DNA of 64,000 nucleotides from Planctomycetota bacterium (lineage in GTDB: Bacteria; Planctomycetota; Phycisphaerae; SM23-33): NCBI GenBank assembly GCA_022705325.1, contig JAKJER010000014.1, forward strand, positions 78,541 through 142,540, in the 5' to 3' direction. This document shows positions 17,294 through 25,749 of the stretch, one piece after another. The number at the start of each line of letters is the position of its first letter. The first letter of the stretch is position 1. The notes beneath the pieces were generated by a model, which had not been told where the DNA came from, searched no databases, and worked only from the letters and a program-made list of their open reading frames with translations. Both the position numbers and the translations under genes were made by a program.

Positions 17294-17496
17294 AGGGCAC
17301 GACGCCGCCGTCGTCACGACGAGGCTTAACACGATCTCAACAAAGCGGTCCTCGATGGGTCCGTGGCCGCCGGCTGCCCTCCCGTCACCGGGCGGCGGTC
17401 AGGGGGCCTGGAACCTGGTACGATGGCCCGGCGCGGCGGGCAGGGAGAATCACAGTCCGGCCACGCGGACTGCCCGCACGCGCCGGCGCAACGCAG

Positions 17497-17537
17497 AGCC
17501 CACGGGCCCGGCCCCGAGGGCAGGTTTCCCGTGGGCT
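17497..17537 (-). terminator. Hairpin after the PEP-CTERM gene
   Basis: Arms AGCCCACGGG (17497-17506) and CCCGTGGGCT (17528-17537), a 10-bp stem with a 21-base loop, 29 bases beyond the stop of the 1,251-aa gene. No U-run follows, so it may be a processing or stability hairpin. Confidence 0.45.
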
Positions 17538-17565
17538 TGTTCTGCGGAGCGGACAGCCGCGAGTC

Positions 17566-20500
17566 TTACCTTCGTCGCCGGCGGATGTACCCGCCGATCC
17601 CGCCGACCGCCAGCGTCAGCAAGGCGAGCGAAGCGGGCTCGGGCACAGCCGTCAGCCGCAGGGCCTCGGCCCCGCCGGTCTGAGCGTCCAGGTCGACGAT
17701 CTCGGCCACCCAGGTGATCCGTCCGCCGTCGGCCCGGCTGGCGTCGATGACCAGGCCGCTGAGGTCCACGTTGGTGATCCCGTTGGCGGCGGTGAGGATG
17801 TCGAAGCTCATGCCGTGCGTCGCCTCGAAGCCCAGGACGACCTCGATGATCGAGCCGGGCTCGAAGGTGGCGGTGTCGTTGACGGCGATCCAGTCGTAGC
17901 TGACGCCCTGGGCCGTGCCGTTGAGTTCGGCCTCCAGGATCGCGCCGCCCTGCTGGAGGTAGCTGCCGCCGATGGACAGCTTGCCGGGGCTGGTTCCGGC
18001 GGCGATCGTGCCGCTCTGGACGGTGACGCTCCCGCCGATGGCGCCCGTGCCGCCCAGCGTCCCGCCGGCCACCAGGACCGGCCCGCTGCCGGTGCCCGAG
18101 CCGGTGGTGTTGTTCACCAGCAGCGTGCCATCGACGATGGTCGTCCCGCCGCTGTACGTGCTGGCGCCGGTCAGGGTCTGCGTGCCCTCGCCGATCTTCC
18201 GCAGGGCCAACGCGCCGCCGGTCGGGCCGTTCTCGATCAGCCCGCCGTAGCCGGCATCGTGCCAGGTCCCGTCGTGATTGAGCTGGCCCACCTCCAGCGT
18301 GCTGGTCCCGCTGCCCCAGTTCACGCGGACCAGGCCGCTGCCGGACAGGCCCGCCACCGTCTGCGTGAAGGCCCCGCTCAGGTTGTTGTACCACAGCCCG
18401 CCGTTGACGGTCAGGTCCGCCCCGGCCGGGATCGCCGGGCCCTGCAACTGCACGTTGCCGCCGGGCGCCAGCGTCACGTCGCCGATGAAGTCGTGTCCGG
18501 TGTTGCTCAGCGTGATCCGGCCGGCCGACCCCTCGAACGTGACGTTGCCCGTGCCGGTGATCTTCGAGGCGATGCTCAGGCGGTCGTTGTTCTCGTTACG
18601 GAAGACGAGGTCCTCGTTCTGGAGGGTGATCAGACCGCGGAGCTCGCCCGCCAGGGCCGTTCCGGCCAGATGGGCGATGGTGACCTTGCCGCCGGCCTGA
18701 CTGCTGACGGTGATGGGATTGCTGAGGATGCTGTTGGGGCCCCAACTCGTGCTGGGGGCGATCTCCAGACGGATATCGTTGGCCCCCGTGGCGGCGTCGC
18801 CGAGGACGAGGGGTCCCGTCCCGGCCGGCGTCTTGCTGACCGTGTCCAGGAACAGCGTGCCCTGGCTGAGCAGGATCCCGCCGCCCCAGGTGCTGTTGCC
18901 GGTCAGCGACATTCTACCGGCGCCGGTCTTCACCAGGACCATCTCGTTTTCGAAACCCGGGTGATCGGAGATGACCGATGACACGAGCAGATCGGTGGCA
19001 ACGCTTCCGTCGGCTACGTCGAACGTGGTCTTGGTGGCCGAGTCTGTCCCGACGAGGCAAAGCGTGCCGGAGATGGTCGAGGTGGTCGAGCTGGCGTTGG
19101 TCGTGATCAGACCGTCGCCCCAGTTGCCCGTCCGCCAGGCCCGTCCGCTGGAGCCCGAAGCGATGATGTTGCCGCCAGTCAGAACGATGTTGCCGGCGTA
19201 GTTGTCGCTGTTCAGGAAGCGGATCGTCCCGCCATTGGCCACGATCTGGTTGACCAGCCCGCCGCCGGTGACCCAGTTGGCGCCGAACTGCACCTCGGCG
19301 CCACTGTTGACGGTGACGGTATGCCCGGTGCCGAATTGTCCCGTTGACGTGCCGCCCGGGAAGCCCATCCCGCCGCGGTTGAACACCACCACGCCCTGGT
19401 CGACAATCGTTCCGCCGGTGTTGTTCATCATGCCCGTGAACGTCTGTGTCCCGGCGCCGATCTTGCGGAGCGCCACCTTCGCCGAACCGTTCCCGCCGTT
19501 CTGGATCGTCCCGCCGAAGCTCCCGCTGCCCCCGGCTGCGCCGACCGTCAGCGTCGGGCTCGTGCCCACCGACGGGTGGACCTGGATGACGCCCGTGCCG
19601 TTGAGCGCATTGATCGTCTCGCCGGTGGAGTTGAAGTACAGCGTGCCGTTGACCGTCACGTTCGAGGCGTCCGGGATGATGCTCGTGCCGTTGAGCTGGA
19701 GGATCGTGCTCGGATTCACCGTTACGTTGCCGACAAAGTCGTTGGTGTTGTTGTCCAGCGTGACGCGCCGGCCGGTGCCCTGCGAGTCGATGATCACGTT
19801 GCCCGTGCCGGTGATCTTGCCTCGGAAGGTGGTGCGGTCGCTCGAGCCGGCCTGGAGGATCACGTCTCGTTGGAGCGTGATCGTGCCGTCGTAGTACGTG
19901 GGCACGGCGCCGGGATTCATCTGGATCGTGCCGATCCGCACCTCGCCGCCCGCCTGGCTGCTGACCAGGATCGGGTTGGTGACGGCGGCAGAGCCGCTGG
20001 CGAACCCCGCCAGCAGCGACACGTTGCCCGCGCCGGTTGCCGCGTCGCCCAGGGTGATCGTGCCCGAGGACAGGGCGGTGTTGGCGTTGACCTGGATCGT
20101 GCCCTGGCTGATGGTCGTGCCGCCGGTGAAGGTGTTGGCGTTGGTCAGCGTGAGTGTGCCCGCGCCGTCCTTGACCAGCCCGGCGGAGCCGGCGATCACC
20201 GAGGAGATCGTGGCGTTCTGGTTGGCCGTGACCCACGGGCCGGTCATCGTGAGCGTGCCGCTCTGGACGGTGTAGCCGGCGGCGTCGAAGGTGACCGACC
20301 GGGCGGCCACCGGGCCGGAGATCGAGACCGTCCCGCCCGCGGCGCCGAAGACGGCGTTGTTGAGCGTGGCACTGCTCCAGACCACGTCGCTCGTGCCCGA
20401 GCCGGGGTACCAGTTGGCCGTCGTGTCCGTGTCCCACGTGCCGCTGCCTCCGCCCGCACCGTTGGAGCCGTCGGCGTCGCCGCCGTCCCAGTGCAGCGTG

Positions 20501-21321
20501 GCCCCCGCCCGCAGGAACTGCGAAGACGCCAGGACCGTGTCGCTCAAGCGCACCTCATCCAGCCACCCGTCCAACGCCCGCCCGCCGGCGCCCTGGCCCA
20601 TCAACAGCGGATTGTCGTCGTACACGATCGGATTGGTTGTCGTGCCGCTGCCCCGAAGGACGTAGTCCACGTACAGCTCGACCCGGCGCGTCGTGTCGTT
20701 GTACGTCAACGCCAGGTGGTGCCACTTGCCGTCGTTGAGGGCGAAGCTCGTGCTCGTGCCGAACGACTGGTTGAAACCGCTGCCGCTGCCGCTGCCCAGG
20801 GGCTGGCTGTCCACGCGGACGCGGAAGGTGTCATTGCTGCTGGTGTCCAGAAGCCACGTGCATCCGCCCGCGTCGGCGCGGTTCTTGCCGAACAGGCTGG
20901 GATAGTTCACGTGGCCCTCGGCCTTGTAGAACGTCTCCGCCGTGAAGCTGCGGGGCTTGAGGACCGAGGTGGCCCCGCCCGGGTCCGCCACGTTCACCCG
21001 CCCGCCGTCGCCTGTGTTGGGATTGGCCGGGATGGCGGTGTTGTCGAACTTCAGCGACGTGTCATTGGAGGCGTTCAGCAGGGCCCCCAGAAGTCCGTCA
21101 TAGATCAGCGCGCCGGGCACGTCGGCGTTGTGGACCGGCGCGGCCCCCGAGCCGCTGGCGACGGCTGTGCCCGTCAGGCTGTTGTATTGCGAGACCAGCG
21201 AGCTTGCCGTCGTGCCGGCTGCGGCGTCGTCAAACTGCCAATAGCCGACCCCAGCCGCCGATACCGTGCCCGTCACTGCGCAAGCCACAACGGCTACCCA
21301 GAATGCATTTCGCGGGTTCAT
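17566..21321 (-). CDS. PEP-CTERM protein with LamG domain and autotransporter-type beta repeats
   Basis: A 1,251-aa exported surface protein. It has a signal peptide (MNPRNAFWVAVVACAVTGTVSA), then a LamG/concanavalin-like sandwich (about 24-290, including WHHLALTYNDTTRRVELYVDY). A long run of autotransporter-associated beta-strand repeats (GAGTLTLTNANTFTGGTTI and variants) follows up to about residue 1150. The C-terminus is a PEP-CTERM sorting tag: VPEP at 1226-1229, a hydrophobic helix, then RRRRR. It would be anchored or processed by an exosortase encoded elsewhere. The ATG at 21321 has GGAGA 7 bases upstream. Role: probably an adhesin or matrix protein. Confidence 0.9.
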   Translation of the reverse strand: MNPRNAFWVAVVACAVTGTVSAAGVGYWQFDDAAAGTTASSLVSQYNSLTGTAVASGSGAAPVHNADVPGALIYDGLLGALLNASNDTSLKFDNTAIPANPNTGDGGRVNVADPGGATSVLKPRSFTAETFYKAEGHVNYPSLFGKNRADAGGCTWLLDTSSNDTFRVRVDSQPLGSGSGSGFNQSFGTSTSFALNDGKWHHLALTYNDTTRRVELYVDYVLRGSGTTTNPIVYDDNPLLMGQGAGGRALDGWLDEVRLSDTVLASSQFLRAGATLHWDGGDADGSNGAGGGSGTWDTDTTANWYPGSGTSDVVWSSATLNNAVFGAAGGTVSISGPVAARSVTFDAAGYTVQSGTLTMTGPWVTANQNATISSVIAGSAGLVKDGAGTLTLTNANTFTGGTTISQGTIQVNANTALSSGTITLGDAATGAGNVSLLAGFASGSAAVTNPILVSSQAGGEVRIGTIQMNPGAVPTYYDGTITLQRDVILQAGSSDRTTFRGKITGTGNVIIDSQGTGRRVTLDNNTNDFVGNVTVNPSTILQLNGTSIIPDASNVTVNGTLYFNSTGETINALNGTGVIQVHPSVGTSPTLTVGAAGGSGSFGGTIQNGGNGSAKVALRKIGAGTQTFTGMMNNTGGTIVDQGVVVFNRGGMGFPGGTSTGQFGTGHTVTVNSGAEVQFGANWVTGGGLVNQIVANGGTIRFLNSDNYAGNIVLTGGNIIASGSSGRAWRTGNWGDGLITTNASSTTSTISGTLCLVGTDSATKTTFDVADGSVATDLLVSSVISDHPGFENEMVLVKTGAGRMSLTGNSTWGGGILLSQGTLFLDTVSKTPAGTGPLVLGDAATGANDIRLEIAPSTSWGPNSILSNPITVSSQAGGKVTIAHLAGTALAGELRGLITLQNEDLVFRNENNDRLSIASKITGTGNVTFEGSAGRITLSNTGHDFIGDVTLAPGGNVQLQGPAIPAGADLTVNGGLWYNNLSGAFTQTVAGLSGSGLVRVNWGSGTSTLEVGQLNHDGTWHDAGYGGLIENGPTGGALALRKIGEGTQTLTGASTYSGGTTIVDGTLLVNNTTGSGTGSGPVLVAGGTLGGTGAIGGSVTVQSGTIAAGTSPGKLSIGGSYLQQGGAILEAELNGTAQGVSYDWIAVNDTATFEPGSIIEVVLGFEATHGMSFDILTAANGITNVDLSGLVIDASRADGGRITWVAEIVDLDAQTGGAEALRLTAVPEPASLALLTLAVGGIGGYIRRRRR

Positions 21322-21408
21322 AGTCCGCTCTCCTTCACTTTTCTCGTGCGCTCCTGCCGGGAGATGCCCGTTCAGCGGCCGGTGCAAACACCGCCCGCTA
21401 TTCCCCCT

Positions 21409-21436
21409 ATTCTACCCTTGTTGCGGAAACTGTCCA
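21409..21436 (-). promoter_or_regulatory. Promoter TGGACA-N16-TAGAAT
   Basis: On the minus strand, TGGACA (21431-21436) and TAGAAT (21409-21414) are 16 bases apart, about 90 bases before the PEP-CTERM gene. The same spacing and -35 occur before xseA. Confidence 0.6.
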
Positions 21437-21527
21437 GTGCGAATCGGCGTTCGGAAGCAGCCAAAAAGACGCGGCGCCGGACGAAAGGTCAGGCGCCGCG
21501 CGTGGGAGCTTCATAGACCGAGGCGAG

Positions 21528-22379
21528 TTACCGCTCGGCATCCCTTCGCCGCAACTGCTCGCGGATCTCCTTCAGGGCCTTCTCCATCTCTTCCACCTGG
21601 CGGCGGAGATGAATGATCTGCTCGCGGAGATCGGCCTCGACGCGGTCCCCGCCTTCGCGTCGCACACGAGCGCCTTCCCCTTCGCCGTCGCCCTCGCGAC
21701 GGACGCGGGGGACTTCCCGGCCTTCTCCGCCCTCACGGTGGACGCGGGGCACGTCGCCTTCGCCTTCGCGGCGGACGCGCGGGACATCGCCTTCGCCCTC
21801 ACGTCGCACACGAGCACCTTCCCCTTCACCGTCGCCTTCACGCCGGACACGCGGGACTTCCCGGCCTTCCCCGCCTTCGCGCCGGACGCGGGGTACGTCG
21901 CCTTCGCCTTCGCGGCGGACGCGGGGCACGTCACCCTCCCCCTCGCGCCGGACGCGGGGCACTTCGCCTTCGCCCTCACGACGGACGCGGGGCACGTCGC
22001 CCCCGCCTTCGCGCCGAGGCGCGTCAGCTCCTCCCTCACGCCGATCCCTCTCGCCCCCGCCCGCGGCGGCGATGCTCTTGAGCCATTTCTGATTGCCCTC
22101 GTTGACATACTGCAACTCCACCACCTGTCCGGGCGTGAGTTTGCGGACAGCCGCCAGCAAATCCTGGTTGCGGGCGGGCACGATCACGGTGGCAGTCTGG
22201 GAGCCCTCGACCTGCTGGACCATCATCGCCAGATGCTCGCGAGATTCGATCCGCTGCTCGACCAGGCGGAGGAACTTCACCCGAAGCGATCGCGCCCCTC
22301 TGGGCCCCTCCTCGGCCGCCGGCGCCAAAGCCGCCCCCGCGCACACCAAGCCTAGCAGGATCAGTGAGATTCGTCGCAT
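21528..22379 (-). CDS. Secreted protein with 11-residue charged tandem repeats
   Basis: The 283-aa protein has a signal peptide (MRRISLILLGLVCAGAALA), a small globular part (residues 25-105), then a polyampholyte repeat region (108-245) and a C-terminal coiled coil (247-283, LREQIIHLRRQVEEMEKAL). The repeat unit is about 11 residues, EGDVPRVRREG, organised into a larger unit of about 45 residues present twice. The repeats hold almost only G, E, D, R, V and P, with balanced charge, so they are probably disordered. The ATG has GGAG 7 bases upstream. No family is recognised. Confidence 0.8.
   Translation of the reverse strand: MRRISLILLGLVCAGAALAPAAEEGPRGARSLRVKFLRLVEQRIESREHLAMMVQQVEGSQTATVIVPARNQDLLAAVRKLTPGQVVELQYVNEGNQKWLKSIAAAGGGERDRREGGADAPRREGGGDVPRVRREGEGEVPRVRREGEGDVPRVRREGEGDVPRVRREGGEGREVPRVRREGDGEGEGARVRREGEGDVPRVRREGEGDVPRVHREGGEGREVPRVRREGDGEGEGARVRREGGDRVEADLREQIIHLRRQVEEMEKALKEIREQLRRRDAER
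21645..22058. repeat. 33-bp tandem repeat region inside the charged-repeat gene
   Basis: Degenerate 33-bp units encode the 11-residue repeat, and a larger unit of about 140 bp is duplicated. Because the period is a multiple of 3 and stop codons are absent from the unit, other frames on both strands also stay open here. Confidence 0.8.
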
Positions 22380-22443
22380 CGCTGGACTCCTTTGGCCCCA
22401 GGGGCCGATGGGTGTCGCCCGCCCGTGCGGGCCAAGCCGCCAT

Positions 22444-22449
22444 ATTCTA
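22444..22449 (-). promoter_or_regulatory. -10 element TAGAAT
   Basis: TAGAAT on the minus strand about 65 bases before the charged-repeat gene start. No clear -35 is seen. Confidence 0.35.
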
Positions 22450-22538
22450 CACCCGGCCGATGAGGAAGGAATGAAAAAGCACCCCGCGCCGATTGCGATT
22501 CTTCAGTCTTGAATCACCGCGTTCCATGCCCTGACGCC

Positions 22539-23537
22539 CTACGGCCCGACGCGAACGCGCGCGAGCACGCGCAGGGCCCATTCGACCTGCCCGTCGGGGA
22601 AGGTTTGCGCCTCCAGGCGCTCGTTGAGCGGGATCAAGTGGACGTCGCGGCCCTCGCGGCGATAGAGCTTGCAGGTCACCCCGATCTGACCGCGAAGCTG
22701 CACGACGGCGGGCCGGCCGTCGGCTGCCGGGGCTGACGGGCTCAGCAGGACCAGGTCCCCGTGGCGAATGTCGGGGCTCATCGAGTCCCCGTCGATCCGC
22801 AGGGCGAAGGCGTCGCCGAAGCGGGCCTTGATGCTCGCGGCGGCCAGGTACTCCGCCAGTTCGCCCTCGCGCGGCGAGCGAAGGGTGATCAACTGGACCA
22901 CGTCGCTGCCGGTCTCGCCGGTGAGTTCGACGCTCTGGGCCTGGCGCGGGGACCACCCGACGTGGCGGGCGATCAGATCGGACAGGGCTGTCACGCCCGC
23001 CTGCGCGTCCCGCGTGGACCAGAACTGCGCCAGCCCGGCGGCGCTGCGCCCGAGGATGGGGACCCAGTCTTTCCGGGCCTGCCGAGGCGAGGGTTGCGGG
23101 GGCTCGCGACCCGCCGATGCCGCCTCGGGGGCGTGGAGCCCGCCGGCCTGTTCGGCTTCTGCCGGCACAACGCTCTCTTGCGGCTTGGCGGGGAACTTCA
23201 GGGCCTGGTCGAGAATGTCCATGAAGGCAGCCAGCGAGGCGGCCGCGGAGGGACTGCGCGACAGCAGCTCAGCCGCCCGCCTGAGGATCGGGTGATCGGC
23301 GGGGATAGCCTGGCCCGCCTGCTCGCCGGTGATCAGCCAGCGGAGGTCGATGGCGGCGAGTTCGGCGATCCGAACCAGCACGTCAACGGGAGGCAACCGC
23401 GACGACTCGTAATAATCGTACGTGCTGGGCGACAGCCCTAACTGCTTGGCGAAGGCTGCCTTGCCTCTCGGTCCGGCCAGCTCGATGCGAACCTGGGCTA
23501 TCCGGGCACATACGTCTTTCTGCGAAGAATTCTTCAT
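22539..23537 (-). CDS. XRE-family repressor with S24 (LexA-like) peptidase domain
   Basis: A 332-aa regulator. Residues about 10-65 form an XRE helix-turn-helix (KAAFAKQLGLSPSTYDYYES). A long linker follows, and then a C-terminal S24 domain whose serine is in DGDSMSPDIRHGD and whose lysine is in VTCKLYRREG (S255 and K293 counted from the GTG start). Such proteins repress genes and may cleave themselves when RecA is active; no certain Ala-Gly cleavage site is identified. The ATG at 23537 is used; a GTG at 23546 in the same frame is an alternative. It diverges from a 52-aa gene, with operator-like repeats between, and xseA lies beyond. Confidence 0.88.
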   Translation of the reverse strand: MKNSSQKDVCARIAQVRIELAGPRGKAAFAKQLGLSPSTYDYYESSRLPPVDVLVRIAELAAIDLRWLITGEQAGQAIPADHPILRRAAELLSRSPSAAASLAAFMDILDQALKFPAKPQESVVPAEAEQAGGLHAPEAASAGREPPQPSPRQARKDWVPILGRSAAGLAQFWSTRDAQAGVTALSDLIARHVGWSPRQAQSVELTGETGSDVVQLITLRSPREGELAEYLAAASIKARFGDAFALRIDGDSMSPDIRHGDLVLLSPSAPAADGRPAVVQLRGQIGVTCKLYRREGRDVHLIPLNERLEAQTFPDGQVEWALRVLARVRVGP

Positions 23538-23549
23538 GTGAAGCACTTT

Positions 23550-23590
23550 TTTGCGAATAATTATGTTGATAATATTCGCAAACGCGAATA
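23550..23590. promoter_or_regulatory. Operator cluster: three GCGAATA half-sites
   Basis: GCGAATA at 23553-23559, its inverse TATTCGC at 23573-23579, and GCGAATA again at 23584-23590; the first two form an inverted repeat with 10-base arms (23550-23559 and 23573-23582). A weaker GCGAAGA is at 23522-23528. The sites cover the promoters of both the S24 regulator and the 52-aa gene, as expected for an autoregulated repressor. Confidence 0.65.
23560..23588 (-). promoter_or_regulatory. Putative promoter of the S24 regulator
   Basis: On the minus strand TTCGCG (23583-23588), a 17-base spacer and CATAAT (23560-23565) precede the regulator start. It overlaps the operator cluster and the divergent promoter. 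Confidence 0.4.
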
Positions 23591-23594
23591 TAAT
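23566..23594 (+). promoter_or_regulatory. Promoter TTGATA-N17-TATAAT for the 52-aa gene
   Basis: Near-consensus sigma70 hexamers at 23566-23571 and 23589-23594, the best promoter in the window. One operator half-site lies in the spacer and another overlaps the -10. Confidence 0.75.
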
Positions 23595-23642
23595 CCTCCA
23601 CGAACCAGAGTATCGAAAGTCATTCTAGCTGGAGTGGCGGCC

Positions 23643-23801
23643 ATGGCAAGTACAAAAGCGGAGAAAAGCGCCCGCAAGAAGAAGCCGAGCCTGCACGAGT
23701 TGCTCCAGGCGATGTTGGTGCTCCAGGGCTGGAACCAGCAACTGCTGTGCGCCGCCCTGGACCGGGCCGACAAGAGGCTCAGGCGGCGCAGAACTCCGTG
23801 A
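23643..23801 (+). CDS. 52-aa basic protein divergent from the S24 repressor
   Basis: A short gene starting at ATG 23643 with GGAG 9 bases upstream and a near-consensus promoter. The protein is Lys/Arg-rich at both ends (KAEKSARKKK and KRLRRRR) around one amphipathic helical core (LHELLQAMLVLQGW). Its position relative to the S24 gene is that of a Cro-like or SOS-induced small gene in phage-type switches, but no helix-turn-helix can be claimed. The upstream frame is open to 23538 without a better start. No family recognised. Confidence 0.6.
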   Translation: MASTKAEKSARKKKPSLHELLQAMLVLQGWNQQLLCAALDRADKRLRRRRTP

Positions 23802-24106
23802 CGCGTCCTGTCGCTGCGGTGTGATCCTGTTACGACCGACGCGAGCTTCGCAGGGGGCTTGCCTGGGGTCTGACGCTTGCGGCGGCGGGTTGGGCTGTGC
23901 GAGATAGTCGAGTACGGGAGGCCTGGGGCGGCGGTGGCGGCATGAGTTCAGCCCGGCGAGACGCGGGCCTCGCCGGCTGGCGAGACACGGACGTCCAGTG
24001 CCGGGGCGGCGGGACTGTGTTGGATCCCGCCGCCACCGGTCAAACGGGGTTTCCCGGTTCAAACCGGACTGTTGGACATTTCGCCGTGCAGCCTTACAAT
24101 GCCCGC
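23802..24106. other. 305-base gap before xseA
   Basis: Contains GC-rich inverted repeats (GGCGAG near 23957 with CTCGCC near 23972; CCGGTT-CA-AACCGG at 24054-24067) and the xseA promoter at its right end. No gene is convincing. Confidence 0.55.
24072..24100 (+). promoter_or_regulatory. xseA promoter TTGGAC-N17-TACAAT, leaderless
   Basis: The -35 (24072-24077) and -10 (24095-24100) have ideal spacing. The expected start site, 6-7 bases after the -10, falls on the A of the xseA ATG at 24107. No Shine-Dalgarno sequence precedes that ATG. Confidence 0.6.
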
Positions 24107-25735
24107 ATGTGCGCCAAGGACTTTCTGTTTGATCCCAAAGCTGTTCGTGGGCCACGCCGCGAGCCGACCATCGGCGGCGCTTCGGACGGGCCTGCGCCGG
24201 CGGGGCGGGACGTGACAGCCGAGTTCGTCGAGGCCGCCGCCGCGCCGCTGACCGTGTCGGACCTGCTGGGCCGGATCAAGGGCGCCCTGGCCCGCGCCCT
24301 GCCCCAGCGCCTGGTCGTGGTGGGGGAGATCAGCAACCTCAACCTGCACTCGTCGGGCCACGTGTACTTTCGCCTCAAGGACGCGACCGGCTGCATCGAC
24401 GCCGCGATGTTCCGCTCCGCCGCCCGCACGCTGCGCTTCACCCCCAGCGACGGGCTCGAAGTCGTCGTCGAGGGGCGGGTGGACGTCTACGAGGTGAGGG
24501 GGCAGCTCCAGTTCTACGTCGACCGCATGACCCCGCGCGGGCAGGGCAGCCTCGAACTGGCCTTCCGCCAGCTCCGCGAACGCCTGGAAAGAGAAGGCCT
24601 CTTCGACCCCAGCCGCAAGAAACCTCTGCCGCGGTTCCCCCGCGCGGTGGGCATCGTCACCAGCGACGTGGGGGCAGCCGTCCGCGATATCGCCCGCACG
24701 CTCGGCCGACGCTGGCCCGCCGCTCGGGCCTATCTCATGCCCACGCCCGTGCAGGGGGCCGACGCCGCCGAGTCCATCGCCCGCTCGCTGGCCCTGCTGG
24801 ACGCCAACGCCGAGCGACTGGGCATCGACGTCATCATCGTCGGCCGGGGCGGCGGCAGCCTCGAAGACCTCTGGGCCTTCAACGAAGAGCCCGTCGCCCG
24901 CGCCGTCTTTGCCTGCCGCACGCCCGTCATCAGCGGCGTCGGGCACGAGGTCGACGTCACCATCTGCGACCTGGTCGCCGACGTGCGGGCCGCCACGCCC
25001 ACCGCGGCGGCCGAGCTGGCCGTCCCCGACCGCGCCGACGTCGCCCGCCACCTCCAGGCCGCCCGCGCCAAGCTCGCCCAGCACGTCGCCCACGCCCTGG
25101 CCCGCTCCCGCCAGCAGCTTGACGCCCTCCTGCGCACCGCCGTCTTCCGCGATCCGCTCGGGCGCCTGCGAACCCAGGCGCAGCGACTGGACGAGATCTC
25201 CCACCGCCTGCGAGTGGGCCTGGCCAACGAACTGGCTACCGCCCGCCGCCGGCTCGAGCCGGCAGCCAACCGACTGGCCGCTCTGCACCCCGCCCGCCTG
25301 GCCGAGCGGGCCCGCGCCGCCCTGGACCGCCTGGCCGGTCGCATGGCCTGGGCCCTGGGCGGGCGAAGCAAACGCGAGGGCGACCGACTGGGCGGACTGG
25401 CCGGGCGGCTCGAAGCCGTCCACCCGCGGGCCGCCCTGGCCCTGGCCCGCCAGAAGGTCGAGTCCGCCAGCCGCCAACTCGAAGCCCTGAGCTATCGCGC
25501 GGTGCTCCGACGCGGCTTCAGCGTAACCCGCGCGGGCGGGCGGATCGTCCGCTCCGCCGGCGACATCCAGCCCGCCCAGGCGATGGAAACGGAGTTCGCC
25601 GACGGGCGGGTCCGCAGCACAGCCGACGCCGAGCCAGGCCCCACGGTCCCGCCGCCCGCGAGCGAGACGCCCGCGGCGCGGACCAGAGCACCCAGAAAGA
25701 AGCCGCCAACCTGCGAACCGGGACTCTTTGACTGA
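24107..25735 (+). CDS. xseA: Exodeoxyribonuclease VII large subunit
   Basis: The 542-aa protein forms, with XseB, the exonuclease that degrades single-stranded DNA in both directions during repair. After a ~45-residue tail, it has the OB-fold (VGEISNLNLHSSGHVYFRLKD), the catalytic core with GIVTSDVGAAVRDI, VGRGGGSLEDLWAFNEEPVARA and SGVGHEVDVTICDLVADVRAATPTAAAEL, a long coiled-coil region, and the closing RRGFSVTR. The ATG at 24107 matches a promoter with no leader; an upstream frame to 23897 looks non-coding. xseB follows after 14 bases. The S24 repressor next door suggests DNA-damage control, which is inference. Confidence 0.96.
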   Translation: MCAKDFLFDPKAVRGPRREPTIGGASDGPAPAGRDVTAEFVEAAAAPLTVSDLLGRIKGALARALPQRLVVVGEISNLNLHSSGHVYFRLKDATGCIDAAMFRSAARTLRFTPSDGLEVVVEGRVDVYEVRGQLQFYVDRMTPRGQGSLELAFRQLRERLEREGLFDPSRKKPLPRFPRAVGIVTSDVGAAVRDIARTLGRRWPAARAYLMPTPVQGADAAESIARSLALLDANAERLGIDVIIVGRGGGSLEDLWAFNEEPVARAVFACRTPVISGVGHEVDVTICDLVADVRAATPTAAAELAVPDRADVARHLQAARAKLAQHVAHALARSRQQLDALLRTAVFRDPLGRLRTQAQRLDEISHRLRVGLANELATARRRLEPAANRLAALHPARLAERARAALDRLAGRMAWALGGRSKREGDRLGGLAGRLEAVHPRAALALARQKVESASRQLEALSYRAVLRRGFSVTRAGGRIVRSAGDIQPAQAMETEFADGRVRSTADAEPGPTVPPPASETPAARTRAPRKKPPTCEPGLFD

Positions 25736-25749
25736 AAGACCCAAAGACC

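Larger units (their letters stand above)
17254..17565. other. 312-base gap between the CHAD and PEP-CTERM genes
   Basis: Holds the polyphosphate-operon promoter at its left and a terminator-like stem at 17497-17537. The middle (about 17300-17490) is GC-rich with no convincing gene. Confidence 0.6.

Noticed and set aside
17566..21321. True autotransporter (type V) secretion protein
   Set aside because: The beta-strand repeats resemble passenger repeats but there is no C-terminal beta-barrel; the end is a PEP-CTERM tag.
21645..22058. CRISPR-like array
   Set aside because: Repeats are tandem 33-bp units without unique spacers, sit inside a protein-coding frame, and no cas gene is near.
22539..25735. 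A prophage remnant around the S24 repressor
   Set aside because: No integrase, terminase, capsid or tail genes are present; neighbours are chromosomal xseA-xseB and surface-protein genes.
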